DNA of 64,000 nt from Gonium pectorale. Lineage: Eukaryota; Chlorophyta; Chlorophyceae; Chlamydomonadales; Volvocaceae. The translations under genes and the position numbers were made by a program. The stretch is taken from the NCBI GenBank assembly GCA_001584585.1, contig LSYV01000003.1:3579957-3643956 (forward strand), read 5' to 3'. This document shows, piece by piece, positions 11,319 to 30,371 of this stretch (positions are counted from its first letter, which is position 1; each line of letters opens with the position of its first letter). Under the pieces are notes generated by a model that ran no database searches, was not told the origin of the DNA, and saw nothing but the letters and a program-made list of their open reading frames with translations.

Positions 11319-12982
11319 GCCGGCTGGGAGTGTGCTAATGGCTTTGCGGTGAATTAGCGCGTATCAGGTGAAAAGAAGCTTTCGTGGCGGCGCTGCAAGT
11401 GCGATGAGCGTCTTACTAAAAGGATCTGTGGAATGCCGCGGATACGCTTGTGGAGGAGCGACCGAAAGGACCGAAGGTGTCGTCGAGCTCCGCGAAAGCA
11501 GTCACAGATGCCGTACACCGTTTGCTCAGTTCCATCTCTCATTCATGTTCCCGTTTGTCACCTCTTACTGTATTGCGCATATCGCCCTCTGTGCGTCGAG
11601 CCGAAACCACTCTCGCAACTGCCTCTCGCCCCCCGTATTCCCCTGGCACTCCACTTCCACAATCATATCGTGGTGGACGACGACTGGCGCAGTGCTGGTG
11701 CAGTGTCACTGCTGGTGGAGTCGGCCCCTCGCACGCAGAGCGGCGGTGCCCGGGCCCTGCCTCGCAGTGCCGCAATTGGGTCACTCGGAGGCTTGTGATG
11801 CTCCAGAGCATTCCAGAGCTAGTGTTATGGGCTTGAACGGGCAGTTGTGCGGGGGTGTTTTCTGCCACTCGCGTGCCCATCTGTGTCACGCACACGGTGG
11901 GACTACCCGTGCTTCTGGCTGCGCAGCACTCCCGTCGACATGGTCCACGAAAGGCTATCTTCGCTCCCGTAGTGAGCTGAAAGTTAACCTTTGCTTCTTG
12001 CTGGGTGCGCTCGCCGTCTGCTTGACAGCGCGGGTGTGGCCATGTATTAGCAAAGAGAGGATTACAAAAGCTGCCATAAGTTCGGGCTAGGGCCCCAAAT
12101 GGCCCGCCGGGCAAATGCCGCTACCCCAGCGGTTTCTCTTTTTTCCCAGCCCAGTGCGGGGCACACCCCCAATTATCGTACGGAACGGCATGATACCTAG
12201 GCTTGGCAGGCCTAAAAAAAAGGCCACATGCTGGACGTCCGGCGCCATGCAGCCATGCAGTGCGGAACCTACGCGTTATCTGTCCAGATAGGGTCACATC
12301 TGCCCCCAAAAAACCAAACACCCAGGTGCGAAAGCAGGCCTGGCCTCCACCCAAACGGCAATGTGTAGCACAGTGGTGCTGCAGTCAACCCGTGGCTGCC
12401 AACGCCAACAATGTGAGCACGCCAACAAGTCGCACCCTGCAGCAACCAATCGGAGCGTCTGTCACCAGTACCGGTCATGAATCGCATTCTTAACGAACAT
12501 TGGGTCGAGAGGCATTGTCAAGTGAGCCGGGGCATGCCCCGCAGTCCCTTTGTACGCGTATACCACCGCCCCATGCCGGCCCCCTGATCACTCGGCACGT
12601 TTGCCCCCGGATGCGCCTTGCGCCGCCCTACCCACGAGTGAAGACAGCCCGAACGCAAACAAGCCCATCTACAACCCTGTGCCGCCGGAAATCATACCCC
12701 ACGCAAGCACGCTTCATACACATGCCCGCGTGCTCAGCGGAACGCCCTCTGGTAACGGTTCGCTATCGCCGCCCACGACATCCGCGCAGTACCGCCCTGG
12801 GCACCACCCGTGTGGCGATTTGGCTCTCGTGCCCCGCTGCCCCCGTCGGTCCTTGCACCACAAAGAGCCCCACCCGATAGCGTGCCTGCCTCGCGGCTGC
12901 TCCTGGTATGCCCGGCTGCCCGACGCCGCCCAGCTAACGCGCTGCGGCCTCGTGCACAACCCCCTCCCGGGGCCGGCCCTCT
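11319..12982. other. Intergenic region
   Basis: This holds the promoter of the Lys-rich gene (reading left) and the 3' UTR of the EF-hand gene. Open frames here lack matching splice sites or conserved motifs, and I support no gene. Confidence 0.5.
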
Positions 12983-15602
12983 TCAGCTGGCCATGGGGCC
13001 CTGCTTGGGCGGGAAGAGCTTGTGTCGAACGGCGAAGAGGTCGTTCTTGCTGATGCCATACACAGCAGCCGCGCCCAGCAGCGGGCCCACCAGCAACGTT
13101 GGGAGCAAGCCTGGTCCCCCACCCGAGGGGAGGCAGGGAGGGAGGAAGGGAGAGGGCGGGGCCGACTGAGGAGAGTCATGAGCGCCAACGGTCATGGCGG
13201 CGGGAATGGCCACAAACCTCGGGAAAAGGGACTTCACATTGTGGGGTGGACGTGGGCGGTTGCCAGTTGGCAACACTGAGGTGCAGAGCCCGGCGGGGGG
13301 CAGCAGCACGGCGAAAGTCGCGCCCCGTGCCAGATCCGACGGGCACGTGGCCGATGGCTCCAGGCAGACCGGAGCAGTCCATCTCAAGCAGCGCGATCGG
13401 CCTACCCAGCAGCGGCGACGCCACCATGCCCACGACAGGCAGCCGCCGCAGGACGCCCTTGACCAGCAGCAACCCCACGACGCCGCCCAGCATCCCCACG
13501 CCGTAGCTGCGCAGATAGGATCATGCGGCGGCGGGGCAAGTAGGCCATAACGGGCATATGGACCAGCAGGCCGGCCAGGTGGCAAGAGCGTGCGATTGCC
13601 CGGCGGTGGTGGTGATAATAGTGGTGGTGGCGGAGGAAGGTGATGTATTAATGGCCGCCCTGGCGCAAAAGGGGCACTAAGCGCCAGGCCCCATAGCGCG
13701 GAACGGTGGGCATACCGCAAGTACAGGCGGGTCTACTGGGGCGCGGTCCATGTTTCAGGCTCCCCATGCCGCGTGCCGGGAGCGCGACTGCGCCGATTCG
13801 GGCGGATTAGACACCAAGGCACAGTGCCTTCGCGCAGGTGAGCATGTGCGCCAGCTGTGCGGCATACGTTGCAGCGCACCTGCGGCCAAAGCCGATGCAC
13901 GCCTTCATGGCCGCGAAGGTGACGACGGAGGCGTAGAAATCCTGAAGCCGCGGGTGGATGGAGGGGCGTGGCAGTCAATCAGGTGTCAGGCCTAGCGCAC
14001 CTGCGTATTACCCCACCCCACATACTGCCCTTCGACGTAACATACACCGCTCCTGTGCACCTAATAACATAATCGACGCACGTCGCCCACCTGGAACTCC
14101 CCGCGGTCCAGCGTCGCGTTCGAGTCGTAGTCGCACTCCTGCTCGGGGTTGGGGCCGGGGAAGCAGCCCGTGGGGCGGGAATGGTGGAATCGGTTGCCTC
14201 ACAGAAACCAGGACCGCCCGTCGCCGGGCTGGGGAATGGTCGGTGAGAGGGGAATGGGGCGTCCTGACGACACCGCAGGCACGGCACGCACGGAAGAGCC
14301 GGGACGGGGCGGGTGCAGCGGGTGCAGCGGTCCGGTGTAGAGTAACGCACGTGGGGCACCGCGCATGGCGGCCGTGTGGACGCGGACTGGAGCTGCCCGC
14401 GCAGGGCAGTCCGCTGGCGTGCCAGGCGGAGGTTCCCATTCCTACTCTGTGCGCAGCCAAGAGCAAGGAGACCCCCCTCTCACGCACCAGCAGCCTGTCA
14501 ACGTCCAAGCGGGCCGTCGCGGCCGGCTTTCGCCTCCGACCCGCTAGCATCCCACCCAGCGGCAGCCGTCCATTGCCGGTCGCCGTACTACACGGTTGCC
14601 GTACAGGCACACGAGGAAGAGCGCGGAGGCATATCAAGAAAGCATCCGCTTCACGATCCAGTACGCTGTCCGTCTGCCTCTCAGCCTGCGCGGCCTGCGC
14701 CGGCCCTGCCGCAGTGGGACACCCAAGCCCGGCAAGTCCAAACGCCCAATGAGGCCAGGGACCCAAGCGGTCTGGCACTGTCCTTGCCTGGAAGATGGCC
14801 CGAACGTCATCCGAGGTGAGCGGGTCCAGCACTATGCCTGTGGAAGCGGTAGATGTGCGAGAGGCGTGGCGGGGCCACCAAGGCAGGGGCGCGGCAGAGA
14901 AATCGGGGCACAGACGGGCCCGCAGCAGGGGGGACCTGCCAACGTGCAAAGCAAGGGTTCCCGTAAACGCCGCCCTACACATCCGTTCTCGGTACGAGGT
15001 GCGGTCACACGGGACGTCCTGCCTCACGCACCGTACTCGGTGCATGCCTCCTGCAACTCCCGGAACAGCGCCTCTACGCAGCTGGCTGCGTCGTCCACGG
15101 AAACCTTCCCCGCCGAGCGGTAGTCCAGTGCCTCAAAGGTGGAGTCGCACACGCGGCGGAACTGCTCGCTATTGCGAACAAAGTTCCTGGGGCGTGGTGG
15201 CGCGGCGGCAGCGGGGGCGGGGAGCACGCCGGAGCGAGGGTGGTGGAGAGAGGCGGTTCATTGAAGCCAGGTGGACCTGTGTCAGCGGGTAATGCAAGAT
15301 GTGCGCGATGGGGTACACTACGGCACGCCGGATGGGGAGGTCGTGCCTGGGCACTGCCCACTGGGAATGCCGGTGTGCAGCCCGGAGGTCAAGTGCGGAA
15401 CACCGCAGGGTTTGACCGCCCGAGTGGTATGTATATAGCGCAGGCCTTGGTGGCAGCGGTCGCCGAGCCCAGCGCCAGCTACCGGGCATCAGGGCCCGAG
15501 CGCAACACCCAACGCGCCCACGAGGCCGCTATGAGCGACAGATGGCCCCCAGTCGCACCTGACTTTATCGTGGACCGCTTGGACCAAGACGTTGCGAACC
15601 AT
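12983..15602 (-). CDS. EF-hand protein with hydrophobic C-terminal half
   Basis: Starting at ATG 15602, exons 15602-15559, 15186-15032, 14837-14788, 14138-14091, 13941-13880, 13506-13406 and 13110-12983 encode exactly 195 residues. The intron after 14788 has a GC donor (gcaagg); the rest are GT-AG. A canonical calcium-binding loop is visible at residues 86-97 (DYDSNATLDRGE, with Asp/Asp/Asn at 1, 3, 5 and Glu at 12). A degenerate EF-hand-like loop lies near 36-47 (DYRSAGKVSVDD), so only the second site is likely to bind calcium. Residues about 100-175 are Gly/Leu/Val-rich with two or three likely membrane segments (for example GVGMLGGVVGLLLV and LLVGPLLGAAAVY), followed by a short basic tail. 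I infer a small calcium-responsive membrane protein. The cellular membrane is not predictable from the sequence. It shares a 355-bp spacer with the invertase gene. Confidence 0.85.
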
Positions 15603-15957
15603 TGTTGCTGATGACTTAGCAACGGTAAGCAGCCCACAATGTGAAACGAAGACTATTATGACTATCACAACGTGCTCTGGATAGTGATGTGACGAAAGCT
15701 CGCTTCCCACGCGATAGCGTATTTGCAAAGTTTGGTTCCACGCCCGATAACAAAGCATAAACACGTGTTCAGTATCAAGCAAAAGCGCGCTGCCAGACTC
15801 GTCAGCATGCCTATTGCGTAGTTTAGGCCGTACGGTTTCCGCGACCCCTGGTTCACCTGCCCCACGTCTCAACTCTAGCGCTACTCAGACGCGCTTTTGC
15901 CCACGTGTTACGCGCACAACATTCGCGCGCCTCTGACACCGCTGATCTGGAGCCGAC
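15603..15957. promoter_or_regulatory. Divergent promoter region, EF-hand gene / invertase
   Basis: These 355 bases separate the start codons of two genes reading away from each other, so both core promoters and 5' UTRs must lie here or overlap the genes. I recognise no specific regulatory motif. Confidence 0.55.
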
Positions 15958-23967
<8,010 letters not shown>

Positions 23968-24715
23968 CAGTGTTTCGCGGCGAGTTGAGGCAGGGTGGTC
24001 GTGTGGAGGCGCATGCGGATGGCGCATGAGGTTGCGCGACGAAACCGAGTGCGGGGCGGGCGTCGAGAGGCTGGTGAGCCTTCTCCCTCACTGTCGAAGC
24101 GCGGATCACATAGCGTCCCCAACTGGGGAGGGGAGAGGGGTTGTGGTCTGAGGTGGTGGACACCTGGTGAGCGGAGTTCCCTCACGGGCCTCCCACAGTG
24201 CGTTGGCGGATGCGCAGCTGCGCGTCTGTGCGCGCACTCACACGCTCGTATGCACCCGTAACACGGCGCTGCCTGGTCTGCACGCTGTGCCGGATGTGTA
24301 CTTTCAAACGCATGGCACGCAAACAGCAGCCTCGCAGTACGCAGTAAATTGTTGCTAAAGCACACGGACTGACGGCGCCTTATGAGTTGTCACACCAGCT
24401 TCCAGTTCCGGCCTGCAGCGCCGCCGCCTTGACTAGACTCGCATTTTGATCAGCCGCGACAGCACCGTTGAGGCCCTGCCAGCCTGCCGCATTCACCAAC
24501 CAAGCCTGCAGGTATAGCAGCCCACCTCTCTGGAATTGCCCCCTCATTGCGGCACCCAAGCAGACGCCCCGGAACCAGTGGCCGTGCGATGATCGCCATG
24601 ATGCCAACCACAGCCCCTCACTGGCGCGGACACACGGCATCAGTACGCGACATGCCAACCGGCAGCCCCGGCGGGGAGCCGCACGTTGCCAACGTTGTCA
24701 CATTGCTAACGTGGC
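23968..24715. other. Convergent 3' region, invertase / orphan gene
   Basis: This stretch lies between two stop codons reading towards each other. It should be 3' UTR for both genes. No exon or clear terminator is seen. Confidence 0.55.
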
Positions 24716-27700
24716 TCAGAACTCCCAGTCGTCGTCCTCCTCCCCAGTATCGTCCTCCTCCTCGACCACGGTACGCAGTGGCCGGACCCCCAGCAGGGCG
24801 CCCACCGCCGCCACAGCGTGCTGCGCCCGCTGCCGCGACGGCGGCGCGGCGGCAGGCGCGGCCGCACGGCGCTCCGACACGCGGAGACCGGCTCCGGCCT
24901 CCGCCTCCCGCCGCTGCGTGACGTCGTCGTCATCGCCGCCGCCCTGCCCCTCCAGCCCTCCTGCCACCGCCACTGCGCCCCACTCGCCCTCCTCGTCGCC
25001 CTCGTCGTCCCGGTAGGCCGCGTCACCACCGCCCCATCCGCCGCCAACGTCGCCGCCGTCGGCGCCCTCCCCCTCCCCCTCCCCATCCCGGTAGCTACGA
25101 TCCCAACGGCCCGCCGACCCGTCAGCGCCGTCCCAGTCGTCGTCGTCTTGGCCCTCCCCCACCGCCTCCTCGGCGTCTGCCAGCTCCGCCCACTCCTCGT
25201 ACTCCCCATCGCCGTCGCCGTCGCCTTCCTGTTCTTCATATGCGTGTACATCACCGCCGCCATCACCTTCACCACCATCGTACAGGACTAACACCTCGCC
25301 GTCCGCCGTCGTCTGGACCACCGCGCCCTCGCCGCCGTCACCGTCGCCGTCGCCGTTACCATCGCCGTCGGCGGCGCCACCTTCGCCTCCTCGCCGCCGC
25401 CGCCGCTTCCGGCCCGCGTGCCGCTCGCACACGCCGGCGAGCTGCGCTGTGATACTGTCGTACAGTCTGCCGTACAGTGTGTCGGCCAGCGCGCCCGCCG
25501 TACAGTCGAGCATGCGGCACACGGCGGGCGCCAGGTTGGGGTTGTAGGCGCGCCTGCGGGGCCGTGGTGTGTCCCGGACGCAGCCGTGGGGTCAGCTCGT
25601 GGACACATCAGAATGACTCGTGCTCATACAATAGAAAGGAGACAGCCTGTGTCCCGTGTCCCGTCATGAGCGCCGCCATGCTTCATGTCATCGCGGTGAT
25701 TGGGTCGCATGAAGCTTTTGGGTGAGCCGACGACAGTGCGGTTGCTGCATCTCGACCGCTGATTGCACCCGATCGGTCCGCGCGCGGGGAGGTGCAACCC
25801 TCCTCCGCAGCGGTCCAGCCGTCCTACCCCGTCAGCCCCCCGAGCCGCTCACCGCACGATGCCCGCCAGCGAGTCCGCCACAGCCGGCACGGCCGCGTTG
25901 AGGCGCGTCTCGAGGCGGCCCATCAGAAAGGTGCCCAGCCGGAGGCCGCCGCCGCTGCCGCCGCCCGTCGCCGCTGCGGCCGCAGCCGCGGCCGCGGCCG
26001 CCGGGTCTTCGCCAACCGACCCGTGGGTCGCCACGGCGGCCTGCAGCCGCGCCTTTGCATCCGCCAGCGCCCCGGACAGCGCCTCGCGGACCATCTGGGG
26101 CCGGACGGATGGATTTTGTTGGATGCGGGTGCGGTTGCAGATGCATGTGCGGTTGCAGGAGCGCCAGAGATGCATCAGGTAGCGTTTTCATGCCGAGTCG
26201 ACGGCTGTCGGCCGCGCACAGGACAGTATTCGCACATGAAGGGATCGAAGGATCCGCCGTCGAGTGCCAGCCGTCCCTCCTTGACTCTCCCAACTGTCAG
26301 CTCGGGACCCCGGGGCGTCCTTTGCGCTAGCCCAGCCCCGCGCATGACGGCCGAGGCGCACCTGCGTCTCGATGGCGGGGGTTAGCTGCGTCAGCCGGCG
26401 GGGCAGCGGCCGCGAGGTGCTCAGGAGCGCCATCTGCGCCTTCAGGGCTGCGACGGGGGACGGGACCGCATGGCTCCATCCGTCAAGCTCTTGACCTACG
26501 CAGCTTCGCGCCATACGCTTCGTGGCCCCGCCCTTGAGCCAGGCATCCAGCGCTTACAGCCCTGCCCCGTTATGTCCTGGCGTCATCCGCGCCCAGCTTC
26601 ACCGCTGCCCACGCAGGCACGCATCCAGCATTGCACCCTGCTATGCAGGCGCCTTTACTGTAGCCAGATAGAGAGCACAGGCGCTGTGTCTCTGCCAGGT
26701 CCCAAAGAAGTGGATTACGGCCCCGGTCCTCACCCTCCACAGGGCGTAGGTCCAGGAAGAGGGACACCACCACGTGGGATACGCCCCAGGGCGGCGCGGG
26801 GCCGAGCGCGCCGCAGTCGGGATGCTTGTACAGGAGCGTGCCTGGAAGTTCATCCCGGAGCGGAACGGCCCGTGGGGAGAGCCAGAACGAGTGGGACGGG
26901 GACTGGACGGCAGCGGTATTTGAGGTAAGGGCAGCCATGTGTGTTCCCATGCGGGGCCAGGCCGGGGCCCACCGGAAGTTTGCAACGGCCACTGCACCGG
27001 CGTGTCGACTGCATCGACCGGGAGCCGCATGGGAAGGAAGCGATCTCCAGTGCCGGGCATCCGCGCCTTGTTCACACACTTGACACTGTCGTATGCGTTG
27101 TTCCTTTTCAACACACTTGACACTGTGACGTTTGCTTCACATGACAGTCACGTACCTTGGCCGCTCGGGCCGCAGCTGACGTCAAGGAGCGTTATGCCGT
27201 ACTCGGCCCATGGCGCTGAATGCAGCAAACGGCAGAGGGAATCCGGCCGCGAAGATTCAGGCACAGCAAACCTATTTCCCCCCACTTTGCCCACTTTGCC
27301 TAAGAACATGTGAAGCGCAGATTAACCTGTGTCCCGTACATGGCCTGCGTGCTAGCAAACCGGTTGGCTGACAGGTTAACCGCCGTGGTGGTGAGGGGGC
27401 CGCCTTCAAACCGCCGCACCTCTCTTGATGCCCCGCCCAGCAGGCTCCGAGAGCTCCCCGGGCAAGCCATCCACGGCGAAACACAGCCTCGCGACACGCG
27501 CTGGCGGCAGAGCAGCCGCCGCCCTGCCCCGCTCCGTGCCGCCGCCGCCGCCGGCTGCACCGTTGGAATCGCCGCCACCGCCACCGCCACTGCCGCGCCG
27601 GCGGCCACCCCTGCCGGCCCGACGCGCGGGCAGGTCGGTGGTGGTCCCGATGGCAGTGGCCGGCAGGCACACAACAGCCGCCTGCGCAAACCAGCAGAGC

Positions 27701-28554
27701 TGCAGCTCCTCCCCGGGCTGCGGAGGCCGTCGCGGCTGCCTCCGCCGCGACCGTCCTCCTCGGCGCACGGACACATCCTGCTCTGGCTCACCCTCTCCCT
27801 CTTCCTCATCGCCTCCCTCTGCTACAGTCTCCACAACCTCCACATCGTACGGATCCACGCCGTCGCTGCCGCCTACTGCCGCCAAGGCGGGGGCAAGCCC
27901 TCCGCGAAGCGCCTCGGAGTGAGCGCGCCCCAGCACCCGGGGCACCTGCGCCACAACGCTGCAGCACCCCAGTAGGTGCCGTGGCGGCGGGTCAGCTTCG
28001 CCAGCACCGCTGGGCAGGGCAGTCGGAGGCGGATTCGACGCCGGTGCTGGCGAGCGGCAGGCGCTTCGCGCGAGGCTGCCGTCCGCGCTTTCGGAGGGAA
28101 GCTCCGCAGGCGGGCCGCCGGCTCGGGGCTCCTCGCCTGTAAGCGCTGGCTCCCGGGTCGCCTCTTGCTCTTCTGTGTTGTCGGGTGCCTCCTTAGGCGC
28201 TCGCGGCGATGGGGCTTCGGCAACTGGAAAGCAAGCGGGCAGGACGGCCGGTTGAGGCCAGTGCTAGAATCCATCGCCAACAAATGATGACACGGGGGAC
28301 TTGCCTTCAAGAGCTGCCGAGAGTTCCGCGGCAACAACGGTCTGCCCGACCGCTTCAGCGAATCGCGCGGTCAGCGCATCCGCGACGTGTCCCAACGGTA
28401 ATAATGAATTGTCGGTAACAGAAGGAACAGCCTGGCGCACTTCAGCTTCGCTGTCCGTGAGCCAAGTCGAGGGCGCGACCGCTAGCCGCTCAAACAGCTC
28501 CTCAAGCGGCCCTTGTTGCATGGATGCGCCGATGGCCCGGTTGCGCTGCATCAC
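24716..28554 (-). CDS. Orphan 851-residue protein with acidic C-terminus
   Basis: I do not recognise this protein. From ATG 28554 the exons are 28554-28305, 28223-27420, 27367-27327, 27175-27156, 27008-26734, 26447-26362, 26094-25853 and 25553-24716; the phases agree throughout and the total is 852 codons. The first intron has a consensus GC donor (gcaagt), and the 20-base fourth exon is the least certain. The N-terminal third is Glu/Pro-rich with helices such as LEELFERLAV. The middle has a compact region (SHSFWLSPRAVPLRDELPG, WGVSHVVVSLFLDLRPVE). A helical region follows with PLPRRLTQLTPAIE and a Gly/Ala linker, then AYNPNLAPAVCRMLD. The last exon is a strongly acidic Asp/Glu/Gly tail ending DDDWEF. 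No membrane helix is seen. It may be a lineage-specific scaffold, but that is speculation. Confidence 0.75.
27074..27126. repeat. Dispersed repeat flanked by 16-bp direct repeats
   Basis: The bases acacacttgacactgt occur at 27074-27089 and 27111-27126, flanking 21 bases that match the inverted form of the dispersed repeat at 20568. It lies in an intron of the orphan gene. The arrangement resembles an insertion with a target duplication, though it is very short. Confidence 0.65.
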
Positions 28555-30371
28555 CCTGCTGCGCCTTGGCTACGATTTGGCGCACAAATGAGAGCCGCTT
28601 GATTTCTTCCCGTACGACCTGACATACAGCCCGCCACCAAGTCGCATGCGACATGTCGCATTATCGGCAACTGAAGCGCACTGGCATTTATAGCCAGAAG
28701 AGTGACCCATGGGTCGTACATGCCCAGCCTGCCCCTAACCGCCCTCCTAGACGAACCAAAAACGCAAGATAGCACGAGACGCCCTAATACAACGCCGTAG
28801 CAGAAAGGCCCCCTATCTACCTACAAGTGAGTTCAGACAGCCCACCAATTTGCGTCAGCCCAACTCTCCTGTGCCGCTTGTGCGAAGGCGACGAAGACAG
28901 ATGGAGGGAAACATTCATTAGGTTTACATTGTGTCACAGTAAATAACAGAGGGAGACCCTTCAACGCAGAGCCTCAATCGCGACAAGCATGTTCGTGCCA
29001 GCACCCACCCAGCACCGTGCTAGGTATGCCTTGCACACAAAAGACCACCATGCCTGATAACGTTCGTGCACATTACTACGCCACACCTACCACAGATTTC
29101 CAAGCACAATGGTACAGCTGGATCCTGCAAACCCATACCGTACATAAATATAGACCCTGCCAAGTCAGTCAGTCGCTGACTCTACATCGCCATCGTGTGA
29201 ATTGCCGTATAACATGGGAAGATATCCCAACCAACCAACACCACGCAACTCCGGGTGTTAACGCTCCGCCTCTCGCCAAATGCAGGATGTCAGCCCTCTC
29301 AGGCTCACGTGCAGTAATCTGCCTTCCCCTGCCTCCCTTGCTGCTGCTGTTGCATCTCTAACACGAGCTTATGAATGGATTCTCAGCCATGTCAGCCCTC
29401 TCATCCGACAACCCAACTCCTTACCGTTGCCGGAGGTAACTGGGTTCGGGGTACGTAGCACATTCCGCTGCTAATATGCAATGACCGGGAGCGGCGCGCG
29501 ACACGCCGCGTACAACCGTTACTCAGTATGCCGCTTAAGTCCGTAAATTGAGCAAGTAGGCTCAGCGCCATAAGGGTACATAGTGATGGGGTTAGGGTCT
29601 AAGGGCACAGCAACTGGACAGGGTAAAGACCGGGCTAGGGCGGGAGGCATGCCCTGCCATGTTCCCAATACCTAGAAAGGCAACCTACCTAAGAAGCCCG
29701 TTTACGACCGCACATCAACACAGCGACAAAATTTACGCTCCGGAGTGGCGTCCTGCTGCAGCACACAGCAGTGCAACCTCCGGATTCAAGAGTCTGCTTT
29801 CTCAGGATCATGCGCATTGTTTGAATTGCGCCCGTGTTTGCGAGACGCGTCCCGGTCAATACACCGAAGGACATGTGCACGCACACACACTAGCACTCAC
29901 CAGGCCGCCAGGCAGCGCTGACCCAGGAACAGACAGCACCGCCGCGTATTTCTCCAAAGCGGGAGAATAACAACACTTCACACACTACACACGCCCTAGT
30001 ACTACAACCGCACCGACTCTCACAGAGCAGAGGTCATGCTCAGGCCCCTACGCTCGGGCGCGCACAGCAGCATAATACCGGTACCCCAGGGGCACAAGAC
30101 ACGGCAGCAATGAGCGCTCTTCGGCGTCATCGCTTCCCTCCCCTCGCACCCACAGCCTCTCCACTGCACTCGGCCATCTTAAACGGACGTGACGTGAACA
30201 GTCCGGGTCCTGCCCGCAACGCTGCGTGTACATCGCTACAAACCGGGCCCGTCATGGGGTTGCGCAACTGCGCTCCCGCAGGCACACCGCCCCAACACCC
30301 GTGCGGGCATGTGCGCATCCGCATGTGTTCCCGCGCTCAAGCCTCGCTGTCTTACCCCTCCGCAGCCGGGC
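28555..30371. other. Intergenic region
   Basis: This is the promoter side of the orphan gene and the 3' UTR of lipin (both read leftwards). The sequence is less GC-rich than its surroundings, without credible exons. TTACA at 28924-28928 (TGTAA on the minus strand) is a distant candidate for lipin polyadenylation. Confidence 0.5.

Noticed and set aside
11368..12090. 240-codon open frame on the plus strand
   Set aside because: There are no conserved segments and no flanking splice logic, the composition is like non-coding DNA, and it lies across a promoter and 3' UTR.
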